A stretch of DNA of 64,000 nucleotides. Origin: Pseudomonas orientalis. Lineage in GTDB: Bacteria; Pseudomonadota; Gammaproteobacteria; Pseudomonadales; Pseudomonadaceae. A program made the position numbers and the translations under genes. Below are positions 25,933-34,433 of this stretch, piece after piece (position 1 is the stretch's first letter; each line of letters opens with the position of its first letter). The stretch is from positions 5,144,501-5,208,500 of the forward strand of contig NZ_CP018049.1 in assembly GCF_002934065.1 (NCBI RefSeq), given 5' to 3'. The notes beneath the pieces are model-generated. The model was given only the letters and a program-made list of their open reading frames with translations. It was not told the DNA's origin and searched no databases.

Positions 25933-27306
25933 TCACTGAAGAAACCGGATCAACATGTGGGAGGGGGCTTGCCCCCGATGGCGGTGGGTCAGCCAGCACA
26001 TGCTTAGCTGAAAGACCGCTATCGGGGGCAAGCCCCCTCCCACAGTCGATCGCTATTGCCTGGACTGGATCATCTGGCGCAATACCGACGGAGAAAGAAT
26101 GTTTACTTCGCCGCAGGGACAGAAAGTGTTGTTCCCACAATAACTGAAGAAACCGGATCAAACATGTGGGAGGGGGCTTGCCCCCGATGGCGGTGGGTCA
26201 GCCAGCACATGCTTAGCTGAAAGACCGCTATCGGGGGCAAGCCCCCTCCCACAGTCGATCGCTATTGCCTGGACTGGATCATCTGGCGCAATACCGACGG
26301 AGAAAGAATGTTTACTTCGCCGCAGGGACAGAAAGTGTTGTTCCCACAATAACTGAAGAAACCGGATCAAACATGTGGGAGGGGGCTTGCCCCCGATGGC
26401 GGTGGGTCAGCCAGCACATGCTTAGCTGACAGACCGCTATCGGGGGCAAGCCCCCTCCCACAGTTGATCGCTATTGCCTGGGCTGGATCATCTGGCGCAA
26501 TACCGACGGAGAAAGAATGTTTACTTCGCCGCAGGGACAGAAAGTGTTGTTCCCACAATAACTGAAGAAACCGGATCAAACATGTGGGAGGGGGCTTGCC
26601 CCCGATGGCGGTGGGTCAGCCAGCACATGCTTAGCTGACAGACCGCTATCGGGGGCAAGCCCCCTCCCACAGTTGATCGCTATTGCCTGGACTGGATCAT
26701 CTGGCGCAATACCGACGGAGAAAGAATGTTTACTTCGCCGCAGGGACAGAAAGTGTTGTTCCCACAATAACTGAAGAAACCGGATCAAACATGTGGGAGG
26801 GGGCTTGCCCCCGATGGCGGTGGGTCAGCCAGCACATGCTTAGCTGACAGACCGCTATCGGGGGCAAGCCCCCTCCCACAGTCGATCGCTATTGCCTGGA
26901 CTGGATCATCTGGCGCAATACCGACGGAGAAAGAATGTTTACTTCGCCGCAGGGACAGAAAGTGTTGTTCCCACAATAACTGAAGAAACCGGATCAAACA
27001 TGTGGGAGGGGGCTTGCCCCCGATGGCGGTGGGTCAGCCAGCACATGCTTAGCTGACAGACCGCTATCGGGGGCAAGCCCCCTCCCACAGTTGATCGCTA
27101 TTGCCTGGGCTGGATCATCTGGCGCAATACCGACGGAGAAAGAATGTTTACTTCGCCGCAGGGACAGAAAGTGTTGTTCCCACAATAACTGAAGAAACCG
27201 GATCAAACATGTGGGAGGGGGCTTGCCCCCGATGGCGGTGGGTCAGCCAGCACATGCTTAGCTGACAGACCGCTATCGGGGGCAAGCCTCCTCCCACAGT
27301 TGATCT
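25933..27306. repeat. Tandem array A: seven REPINs, 209-bp period, carrying both flanking gene tails
   Basis: REPINs start at 25957, 26166, 26375, 26584, 26793, 27002 and 27211, exactly 209 bp apart. Each full unit holds, in order: a copy of the last codons and stop of the upstream hydrolase (GACGGAGAAAGAATGTTTAC and on), an 87-bp REPIN, and a copy of the last codons and stop of the convergent HAD gene (CTATTGCCTGGACTGGATCA and on). The junction between units is the same each time, at ATACCGACGG. Units differ from each other only at a few positions (for example CAGTCGATC/CAGTTGATC), but all differ from the two native gene ends. Small minus-strand frames in each unit are by-products of the repeat. 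Confidence 0.95.
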
Positions 27307-27906
27307 CTATTGCCTGGGTTGGATCATTCGGCGCAATACCGAACAGTCCTCGGCATGCCAATCCGCCAACTCAGGCCACGGGTTTTCCGGCAGGTTCACC
27401 AACACGGTCCTGGTGCCCGCTGCCCGGCCACAGTCCAGGTCAAAACGATAATCCCCCACCATCACCATCTCGCTGGGTGCCACATTCCAAGCCTCCGCCA
27501 GTTTCAACAAGCCACCCGGGTCAGGCTTGGGCGGCGCGTCCTCACGCCCCAGCACATCCTCAATGGCAAAGCAGTCCGCCAGGCCGATCGCCTCCAGGGT
27601 GATATGCGCCAGCTCCTGGGCATTGCGCGTCAGAATCCCAAGGCGATAACCGCGTGCGGCCAGCTCGCGCACCAGTTCAACCGCACCTTGTGCCGCCACC
27701 GAGCCCAGTGCCAGCTCGCGCTCGTGCTCCAGCAGCCACGCATGCTTGGCCGCCGCGATATCCGTCGGCAGCGCGGCAAGGTGGGTGAGGATATCGTCTT
27801 CGGCGGGAATCTCCAGGGCCACCCGGATGGCCGCGAAATCATGCACCGCCACCGTGAGGGTGCCATCCATGTCGAACACCCAATGCCGGACGTCGGCCAG
27901 GCTCAT
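27307..27906 (-). CDS. HAD-superfamily phosphatase
   Basis: Hydrolase of 199 aa. Motif I VFDMDGTLT (near 10-18) supplies the Asp nucleophile, motif II Thr is in LGILTRNAQE, the conserved Lys is in PPKPDPGG, and motif IV is MVGDYRFDLDCG. The cap is small and helical, as in phosphoglycolate-phosphatase-like enzymes, but the substrate is not predictable. The start overlaps the tesB stop by 4 bp. Its last codons (MIQPRQ) are reproduced with changes in every unit of tandem array A. Confidence 0.87.
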   Translation of the reverse strand: MSLADVRHWVFDMDGTLTVAVHDFAAIRVALEIPAEDDILTHLAALPTDIAAAKHAWLLEHERELALGSVAAQGAVELVRELAARGYRLGILTRNAQELAHITLEAIGLADCFAIEDVLGREDAPPKPDPGGLLKLAEAWNVAPSEMVMVGDYRFDLDCGRAAGTRTVLVNLPENPWPELADWHAEDCSVLRRMIQPRQ

Positions 27907-28772
27907 GCCCAGTCCTTGCGATGGCGAATCAAGCCTTCCTGGGTCACCGAGGCCACCAGTTGCCCGGCGCGGTTGTACACGCTGCCGCGGGAAAACCCAC
28001 GGGAATTGCCGGCCCAGGGGCTGTCCATGGCGTACAGCAACCAGTCATCGGCGCGCAGGTCGGCGTGAAACCACAGCGCGTGGTCGAGGCTGGCGACCTG
28101 CATGTCTTTCTGCCACACGGTTTTGCCGTGGGGCAGCAGCGAGGTGGTCAACAGGCCGAAGTCCGAAGCGTAGGCCAGCAGGTATTTATGCAATGCCGGC
28201 GCATCGGCCAGGGCGCCGTCGGCGCGAAACCACACGTACTTGACCGGGTCGGACGGCTGCGGGTTGAACGGGTCTTTTTCGGTGACCGGGCGCACTTCGA
28301 TAGGCTTGGGGCACAGCAGCTTGTCGCGCATATGCTCGGGGATCAGGTGCGCGCGCTGCTGAGTCAGTTCAAGCTCCGAGGGCAGGTTCTCCGGGCCGAC
28401 CACCACGGGCATGGTGGTCTGGTGCTCGAAGCCTTCTTCGTCGTACTGGAACGAGGTCGTGCAGGTGAAAATCGGGTGGCCCTTCTGAATCGCGGTGACG
28501 CGGCGCGTACTGAAACTGCCGCCATCGCGCACGCGGTCCACCGAATACACCACCGGCAATGCCGCGTCTCCCGGGCGCAGGAAATACCCGTGCAGGGAAT
28601 GGACGTGACGCGCTTCTTCTACCGTCTGGCTGGCCGCCGACAGCGACTGGCCGAGCACCTGGCCACCGAACAGTTGGCGAAAACCCAGGTCCTGGCTGCG
28701 GCCGCGAAAGAGGTTTTCCTCGATCGGCTCCAGGGTCAGCAAGTCCACCAGATCTTCCAATACTTGGCTCAT
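27903..28772 (-). CDS. tesB: Acyl-CoA thioesterase II
   Basis: Double-hotdog thioesterase of 289 aa that hydrolyses medium- and long-chain acyl-CoA. FRGRSQDLGFRQLFGGQVLGQ and VHSLHGYFLRPGD identify the N-terminal hotdog, and DGGSFSTRRVTAIQ is conserved. The C-terminal hotdog has the catalytic Asp in ASLDHALWFH, with the following Ser/Thr and Gln region ending SVTQEGLIRHR. It is co-transcribed with the HAD gene, which starts within its stop codon. Confidence 0.94.
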   Translation of the reverse strand: MSQVLEDLVDLLTLEPIEENLFRGRSQDLGFRQLFGGQVLGQSLSAASQTVEEARHVHSLHGYFLRPGDAALPVVYSVDRVRDGGSFSTRRVTAIQKGHPIFTCTTSFQYDEEGFEHQTTMPVVVGPENLPSELELTQQRAHLIPEHMRDKLLCPKPIEVRPVTEKDPFNPQPSDPVKYVWFRADGALADAPALHKYLLAYASDFGLLTTSLLPHGKTVWQKDMQVASLDHALWFHADLRADDWLLYAMDSPWAGNSRGFSRGSVYNRAGQLVASVTQEGLIRHRKDWA

Positions 28773-28811
28773 TCACACTCTCCTCAGAGCAAAACAGCAT
28801 CTACCTTCACC

Positions 28812-28910
28812 TGTAGGAGCGAGCTTGCTCGCGAAGGTCGTCAATGGTGACGCGGGGTTCCTGATACTCCACGGCGCACTTGCGTTCTTCGCGAGCAAGC
28901 TCGCGCCTAC
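28812..28910. repeat. REPIN of the GTAGGAGCGAGCTTGCTCGC type
   Basis: TGTAGGAGCGAGCTTGCTCGCGAA at the left pairs with TTCGCGAGCAAGCTCGCGCCTAC at the right, 99 bp overall. It belongs to a different REP group from the GTGGGAGGGGGC copies. Its right end reaches into the stop codon of the GNAT gene. Confidence 0.92.
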
Positions 28911-29476
28911 CCGTGCAGCGTGTCCAACCATTGGGCGCGGGTGATGCGGTACAAAACATGTGGGCGCAGCGGGTCACCGGCTGCGACTTTGGGGTGTTGA
29001 AAATCTGCCTGCGGATCGTAATGCATACCGATGGCCTGCATGACTTTTTGTGAAGGCAAATTGGCTTCGGTGGTGAAGGCGACGATTTCATCCAGGCTCA
29101 AGCGATCAAAACCACAACGCAATGCGGTCCATGCCGCCTCGCTGGCGTAACCCAGGCCCCAATGTTCGCGGGCCAGGCGCCAGCCAATTTCCACCGCCGG
29201 GGTGAAGCCCGCTTCAAAACTGACGTTCTGCAGCCCGGTCAGGCCGATGAATTCGCCGGTGTCCTTGCGCTGCAAAGCCCAGAAGCCAAAACCATATTCG
29301 GCAAAATGGCCGCGAATCCGCCCAATCAGTGCGGCGCTTTCCAGGTGGCTCAACCTGGCCGGGAAATAGCGCATCACCTGCGGGTCGTTGCACATCTGCG
29401 CGAAGGCCTGCAGGTCGCTGTCACGCCATGGGCGCATGACCAGGCGTGCACTTTCCAATTCCAGTATCGGCTCCAT
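28907..29476 (-). CDS. GNAT-family N-acetyltransferase (RimJ/RimL-like)
   Basis: Acetyltransferase of 189 aa. ESARLVMRPWRDSDLQAFA opens the fold, the acetyl-CoA loop is in EIGWRLAREHWGLGYASEAA (near 95-115), and FTTEANLPSQKVMQAIGM is the conserved closing segment. The acceptor is unknown. The ATG at 29476 (MEPILELESARL) has GGGAGGGG upstream; the longer form to 29566 is unlikely. The stop codon TAG at 28907-28909 lies within the terminal GTAGG of the REP element, so the repeat supplies the end of the gene. Confidence 0.87.
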   Translation of the reverse strand: MEPILELESARLVMRPWRDSDLQAFAQMCNDPQVMRYFPARLSHLESAALIGRIRGHFAEYGFGFWALQRKDTGEFIGLTGLQNVSFEAGFTPAVEIGWRLAREHWGLGYASEAAWTALRCGFDRLSLDEIVAFTTEANLPSQKVMQAIGMHYDPQADFQHPKVAAGDPLRPHVLYRITRAQWLDTLHG

Positions 29477-29553
29477 GGTTCCCCCCTCCCTTGCCATGTG
29501 CGTGAGTGTACAGCGCTGGTAAGATCCGACGCAGATTCCCGTCAGAAAATCCC

Positions 29554-30474
29554 ATGCCTTTGCCATTGATCTACCACGATGACTACAGCCCCGAATTCCC
29601 GGCGGACCACCGGTTCCCCATGGACAAATTTCGCCTGTTGCGCGACCACTTGGTGGACAGCGGCCTGACCGAGGACAGCCAGTTGCTGCGCCCGCAACTG
29701 TGCCCGGGGGAGATTCTGGGCCTGGCCCATGACCGCGGGTATATCGAACGCTATATGAGCGGCGAGTTGTCTCGCGAGGACCAACGGCGCCTCGGCCTGC
29801 CGTGGAGCGAGGCCCTGGCGCGCCGCACCGTACGCGCGGTGGGCGGCTCGATCCTGGCGGCGGAGCAGGCGCTGGAACACGGTCTGGCCTGCCACCTTGC
29901 CGGCGGCACCCATCACGCCCATTACGATTACCCGGCGGGCTTTTGCATCTTCAATGACCTGGCGGTGATCAGCCATTACCTGCTGGCCAGCGGCCGGGTC
30001 AATCGGGTGCTGATCTTTGATTGCGATGTACACCAGGGCGACGGCACCGCGCGCATCCTGCATGACACGCCGGATGCCATCACCGTATCGCTGCACTGTG
30101 AAAAGAACTTTCCGGCGCGCAAGGCCCAGAGCGACTGGGACATTCCGCTGCCGATGGGCATGGGCGATATCGACTACCTCAAGGTAGTCGATGACGCGCT
30201 CAATTACCTGCTGCCGCTCTACCAGCCGGATCTGGTGCTGTACGACGCGGGCGTGGATGTACACAAGGACGACGCCCTCGGTTACCTCAAGCTGACAGAT
30301 GCCGGCGTTGCCGCGCGCGATGAAAGCGTGATGCGTCACTGCCTGGGCCGCGATATTCCGGTCATGGGCGTGATCGGTGGCGGCTATAGCAAGGACCGCC
30401 CTGCCCTGGCGCGCCGCCACGGCATCCTGCATCACAGTGCGCAGCGGGTGTGGACGTCATCAGGTTGTCATTGA
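29554..30474 (+). CDS. Histone-deacetylase-family amidohydrolase
   Basis: Zinc-dependent deacetylase of 306 aa. Active-site residues are seen in GGTHHAHYDYPAGFCIFND (paired His near 125), the zinc-binding Asp/His in IFDCDVHQGDGTA (near 155), and a further Asp in YDAGVDVHKDD. The catalytic Tyr region is GVIGGGYSKD. It is closer in pattern to the HDAC11-like/acetoin-utilisation branch than to acetylpolyamine amidohydrolases. The biological substrate is not known. ATG at 29554 is preferred to an upstream in-frame start because the domain begins there. Confidence 0.87.
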   Translation: MPLPLIYHDDYSPEFPADHRFPMDKFRLLRDHLVDSGLTEDSQLLRPQLCPGEILGLAHDRGYIERYMSGELSREDQRRLGLPWSEALARRTVRAVGGSILAAEQALEHGLACHLAGGTHHAHYDYPAGFCIFNDLAVISHYLLASGRVNRVLIFDCDVHQGDGTARILHDTPDAITVSLHCEKNFPARKAQSDWDIPLPMGMGDIDYLKVVDDALNYLLPLYQPDLVLYDAGVDVHKDDALGYLKLTDAGVAARDESVMRHCLGRDIPVMGVIGGGYSKDRPALARRHGILHHSAQRVWTSSGCH

Positions 30475-30645
30475 AGTGTGTGCGTTACCCACAATGCCTG
30501 TGGAACCACCTGTGGATAACTTGAGCGTAACGGTCTGCAAGCAAGTAACTGTATGGCGTGTAGGAAACTGTACATTTTTTGATCAGGCAGCCGTGCCGTC
30601 GTCGGGTAGAATGCTCGGCCTATTCACACCACCGTAGCCTTGCCC

Positions 30646-31872
30646 ATGCCTCAGTCTTCTCCCCCCTCTGTCTCCATTATCGGCGGCGGCCCTGCCGGGC
30701 TGATGGCCGCCGAAGTCTTGAGCCAGGCGGGCGTGCGGGTGGCGCTGTACGACGGCATGCCTTCGGTGGGGCGCAAGTTCCTGCTGGCCGGCGTGGGCGG
30801 CATGAACATCACCCACTCCGAAGCCTACCCGGCGTTCCTTGCGCGCTATGCCGAACGCGCGCCGCACATGGCGCCGTTGCTGCGCAGCTTCGGGGCCGAG
30901 GCGTTATGCGAGTGGATTCACGGCCTGGGCATTCAAACCTTTGTCGGCACCTCAGGCCGCGTATTTCCTACGGACATGAAAGCCGCGCCGCTGCTGCGTG
31001 CCTGGCTCAAGCGCCTGCGCGAACAAGGCGTGGTTATCCACACCCGACATCGCTGGGTGGGCTGGAATGCCGAGGGTGAGGTGCTTATCCACAGCCCCGA
31101 AGGCGAAAAAGTTGTCCACAGCGATGCGGTGCTGCTGGCCCTGGGCGGCGGCAGTTGGTCCCGCCTGGGCTCCGATGGGGCCTGGCTGAGTCTGCTGGAA
31201 GGCCAAGGCGTGCCTTACGTGCGCCTGCAACCGAGCAACTGCGGGTTCGAAGTGTCGGCCTGGAGCGAGTTGATGGTCAGCAAATTCGCAGGAGCGCCGT
31301 TGAAAAACGTCGCCATTGGGCTTGGAGATGACAAGCCTCGGCTGGGCGAATGCGTGATCACCGCTACCGGCATCGAAGGCAGTTTGATTTACGCCTTATC
31401 GGCGCCGATTCGCGAGGCGATCAACCGTGATGGCGTCGCCACCGTGCATATCGATCTGCTGCCGAGCAAGCCGCTGGACAAGGTGCAGGCTGCGCTGGCC
31501 AAGCCGCGTGGGTCGCGGTCGATGAGCAAGCATTTGCACAGTCAGTTGGGGTTGGATGGGGTCAAGGCGGCGCTGTTGCGTGAGCTGGCGCCGGCTGAAC
31601 ATTTCAATGATCCGGCGCAGTTGGCGGTAGAGATCAAGGCGTTGCCGCTGACATTGGTCAAGACGCGGCCCATCGACGAAGCCATCAGCACCGCAGGGGG
31701 TGTGCCGTTTGAAGCGCTGGATGGGCGGCTGATGCTCAAGCAATTGCCTGGGGTGTTTTGTGCCGGGGAAATGCTGGATTGGGAGGCGCCGACCGGGGGG
31801 TATCTGCTGACGGGGTGTTTTGCCAGTGGCAGGGCGGCTGGGCTGGGGATGGTGGAGTGGCTTAAGCGCTGA
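30646..31872 (+). CDS. FAD-dependent oxidoreductase, HI0933/YhiN-type flavoprotein
   Basis: Flavoprotein of 408 aa with a Rossmann FAD site SIIGGGPAGLMAAEVL at residues 9-24. GRKFLLAGVGGMNITHSE is the second family signature. The C-terminus has VFCAGEMLDWEAPTGGYLLTG, which closes over the flavin. It resembles the TIGR03862 (PP_4765) flavoprotein family. The reaction is not known. ATG at 30646 is used; a TTG two codons earlier is possible. Two perfect DnaA-box sequences (31034-31042 and 31085-31093) lie inside the gene and another upstream. Confidence 0.87.
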   Translation: MPQSSPPSVSIIGGGPAGLMAAEVLSQAGVRVALYDGMPSVGRKFLLAGVGGMNITHSEAYPAFLARYAERAPHMAPLLRSFGAEALCEWIHGLGIQTFVGTSGRVFPTDMKAAPLLRAWLKRLREQGVVIHTRHRWVGWNAEGEVLIHSPEGEKVVHSDAVLLALGGGSWSRLGSDGAWLSLLEGQGVPYVRLQPSNCGFEVSAWSELMVSKFAGAPLKNVAIGLGDDKPRLGECVITATGIEGSLIYALSAPIREAINRDGVATVHIDLLPSKPLDKVQAALAKPRGSRSMSKHLHSQLGLDGVKAALLRELAPAEHFNDPAQLAVEIKALPLTLVKTRPIDEAISTAGGVPFEALDGRLMLKQLPGVFCAGEMLDWEAPTGGYLLTGCFASGRAAGLGMVEWLKR

Positions 31873-31897
31873 GAGGTGGGGTGGATTCAAGGCCGCC

Positions 31898-31969
31898 ATC
31901 GGGGGCAAGCCCCCTCCCACATTTTGATTTGTGAATACAGTCAAGTGTGGGAGGGGGCTTGCCCCCGAT
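31898..31969. repeat. Outward-order REP pair with TTTGATTTGTGAA spacer
   Basis: Here the two REPs appear in the reverse order of a normal REPIN: ATCGGGGGCAAGCCCCCTCC comes first and GTGGGAGGGGGCTTGC second. The spacer TTTGATTTGTGAATACAGTC is nearly the same as that at 34905-34977. It fills the convergent junction between the flavoprotein and the helicase gene. Confidence 0.92.
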
Positions 31970-31993
31970 GAGGCCATCAGCCCCACCGCAAAA

Positions 31994-33328
31994 TCACTTC
32001 TTCTTACGCGGCCCTGTATTAAACACCGGCACCTTGCGCACAGGCTTGATCGACGGCTCCACCAGCGCCGCGTCACCACTGTCCACCCACTTACCCAAAT
32101 TGCGCTTACCGCCGCCGCCCGATGTCTTGGGCTTCTTCGGCTTTTTCGGCTTCTTCACCACCTGCCCACTGGCATCGGTATCCGGCACGCGGTGCTCGGG
32201 TACGAAATCCGGCTCCATCTTGCGGGTGAGGGTCTGGCGCGTAAGCATCTCGATCGCCGAGAGCATGTTCACTTCATCGGCACACACCAGCGAAATCGCC
32301 TCGCCGGTGTTGCCCGCACGGCCGGTACGGCCGATACGGTGGATGTAGTCTTCGGCGACGATCGGCAGGTCGAAGTTGACCACCAGCGGCAGGTCTTCGA
32401 TATCCAGGCCACGGGCCGCCACGTCGGTGGCCACCAGGATCTGCACTTCGCTGGCCTTGAAGCGGTCCAGTGCGCGTTGGCGGGTCGCCTGGGGTTTGTC
32501 GCCATGGATGCCGTCGGCATTGACGCCCAGGCCCTGCAACTTGTCCACCAGCGCGTCCACGCCGTTACGCGTCTTGGCGAATACCAGCACCTGCTTCCAG
32601 CGGCCCTTGCGCATCAGGTGCACGAACAGTTCCGGCTTGCGCTTTTTATCCACCGGCACCACCCACTGCTGCACGGTGTTGGCGGCGACGTTGCGCGGGC
32701 TGACTTCGATACTCAGCGGGTCATTGAGCATCTGCCCGGCGAGCAGGCGGATGTCATCGGAGAACGTGGCGGAGAACAGCAGGGTCTGGCGTTTCTTCGG
32801 CAGCATGCGGTAGATGTTCGCCAGTTCTTCGGAGAAGCCCAGGTCGAGCATGCGGTCGGCTTCATCCAGCACCAGGGTTTGCAGCTGATTGAGTTTCAGC
32901 GCGTTCTGGCGGAACAGGTCGATCAGGCGGCCAGGGGTGGCGACCAGGATGTCGACACCCTTGCGCAGCTTCATCATCTGCGGGTTGATGCTCACGCCGC
33001 CGTACACCGCATACGTGGTCAGCGGCAGGTGCTGGGCGTATTCGGCGACGCTGGCGTGAACCTGCTCGGCCAGTTCACGGGTGGGGCACAGGATCAGCGC
33101 ACGCGCCGAGTTGGCGGCGACTTTCGGCCCTTCCATCGTCAGCAGTTGCAGCAGCGGCAAGGCAAAGCCGGCGGTCTTGCCGGTGCCGGTCTGGGCGGCG
33201 GCCATCAGGTCGCGACCGGCCAGCACCGCCGGAATGGCTTGCGCCTGCACCGGCGTCGGGGTCTGGTAGCCAAGCGTCTCAAGGGCGCGCAGCAAGGGTT
33301 CGATCAGGCCAAGGGTGGCGAAAGTCAT
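31994..33328 (-). CDS. DEAD-box RNA helicase, RhlE-like
   Basis: ATP-dependent RNA helicase of 444 aa. The Q motif is in YQTPTPVQAQAIP, motif I AAQTGTGKT, motif Ia PTRELAEQV, motif II LDEADRMLD, motif III FSATF, motif V VATDVAARGLD, and motif VI HRIGRTGRAG. After the core (to about 370) comes a lysine-rich basic tail with KKPKKPKKPK and a final PRKKK, probably for RNA binding. Such enzymes act in ribosome assembly and mRNA turnover. It matches the position of a RhlE-type helicase (recalled PA3950) at the start of a conserved block that runs to miaB. Confidence 0.9.
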   Translation of the reverse strand: MTFATLGLIEPLLRALETLGYQTPTPVQAQAIPAVLAGRDLMAAAQTGTGKTAGFALPLLQLLTMEGPKVAANSARALILCPTRELAEQVHASVAEYAQHLPLTTYAVYGGVSINPQMMKLRKGVDILVATPGRLIDLFRQNALKLNQLQTLVLDEADRMLDLGFSEELANIYRMLPKKRQTLLFSATFSDDIRLLAGQMLNDPLSIEVSPRNVAANTVQQWVVPVDKKRKPELFVHLMRKGRWKQVLVFAKTRNGVDALVDKLQGLGVNADGIHGDKPQATRQRALDRFKASEVQILVATDVAARGLDIEDLPLVVNFDLPIVAEDYIHRIGRTGRAGNTGEAISLVCADEVNMLSAIEMLTRQTLTRKMEPDFVPEHRVPDTDASGQVVKKPKKPKKPKTSGGGGKRNLGKWVDSGDAALVEPSIKPVRKVPVFNTGPRKKK

Positions 33329-33376
33329 GTGTTTACCGTAGGAAAAATTCAGCGCATGGGCGTAATGCGCGGCAGT

Positions 33377-34273
33377 TTACCTTATTTCCGGCTTGGGCTT
33401 GCGCCACTGGGGCAGGCTGATCAACAGCACGGCGCTGATGATCACCAGCATCGCCAGGGCCTCTTCCACACCGATGCTCTCGCCGACGAACACAATCCCC
33501 AGCAACACCGCCACCGCCGGGTTCACATAGGCATAGCTGGTCGCCGCCGCCGGGCGCACGTGCTTGAGCAGGTACATGTAGGCGTTGAAGGCGATGATCG
33601 AACCAAACACCGTCAAGTAGGCCAGGGCCAGCCAGCCTTCCAACGGCGGCATGGCCTGCAGGTGCTCGCCGGACAGTGTGCTGACGATCAGCAGCGCCAC
33701 GCCGGCCACCAGCATTTCCGCGGCACTGGCCATGGCGCCCTGGGGCAGCGGCAAGTGGCGACTCCACACCGAGCCGAAGGCCCAGGAAGCCGCCGCCATC
33801 AACAGCAACACCGCCCCCAGTGGGCTCGATTGCAGGGTGCTGCCCATGTTGAGCATCGCAATACCGATGATCCCCAGAATCACCCCGGCCCATTCCAGCC
33901 GCGTATTACGCGCGCCCCAGAAAAAACCACACAGCAGGGTGAACAACGGCACGGTCGCCACCGCCAATGCGGCTACACCGGACGACACGCCCATATGTTC
34001 CGCCACGCTGACGCCGCCATTGCCGACGGTGAGCAACAAGATGCCGATCATCCCGGCCGCCTTCCACTGCGGCCACGTCGGCGCAGGCACCCCGCGCCAC
34101 CGCAGGTAGCCGTACATCAACGCGCCCGCGGTGCAAAACCGAATCCCCGCCAGCAGCAGCGGTGGCCAATACTCCACGCCGATGCGAATCACCAGGTAAG
34201 TGGAACCCCAGATCACATACAACGCAAAAAAGGCGGCGATCAACGGTAAGGGAAAACGACGTGGGCCAGGCAT
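33377..34273 (-). CDS. DMT-family exporter, YedA-like (EamA)
   Basis: Membrane protein of 298 aa with ten helices in two EamA repeats. AAFFALYVIWGSTYLVIRIG starts the first repeat, and LASVPLFT-like and AYVNPAVAVLLG segments mark the repeat ends. YedA-type proteins export amino acids or small metabolites; the substrate here is not known. It is divergent from an Lrp/AsnC regulator 160 bp away, an arrangement often seen when the regulator controls an amino-acid exporter. Confidence 0.85.
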   Translation of the reverse strand: MPGPRRFPLPLIAAFFALYVIWGSTYLVIRIGVEYWPPLLLAGIRFCTAGALMYGYLRWRGVPAPTWPQWKAAGMIGILLLTVGNGGVSVAEHMGVSSGVAALAVATVPLFTLLCGFFWGARNTRLEWAGVILGIIGIAMLNMGSTLQSSPLGAVLLLMAAASWAFGSVWSRHLPLPQGAMASAAEMLVAGVALLIVSTLSGEHLQAMPPLEGWLALAYLTVFGSIIAFNAYMYLLKHVRPAAATSYAYVNPAVAVLLGIVFVGESIGVEEALAMLVIISAVLLISLPQWRKPKPEIR

Positions 34274-34433
34274 GAGGCGGCTCTATGGCAGGAGTTGGGA
34301 GGCTTATTCTAGAAACGAAGGCGCATAAACATAAGTTACAAAACCTGTTTAAAGCGCCCATACACTTTTCAAAGCATGGTTATGAAGGCTATAACCCGTG
34401 CTTTCGAAAGCCACGCGCAACCGGAGCCTTATC

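Noticed and set aside
25892..27206. Chain of six near-identical 70-codon minus-strand frames overlapping by ATGA
   Set aside because: They arise from the repeat: 209 is one less than a multiple of three, so each unit restarts a frame through the same gene tails and REPIN. No independent evidence of translation.
25933..27306. CRISPR array
   Set aside because: The spacing is regular, but the whole 209-bp unit repeats and there are no unique spacers; the repeats are REPINs plus gene tails, and no cas genes are present.
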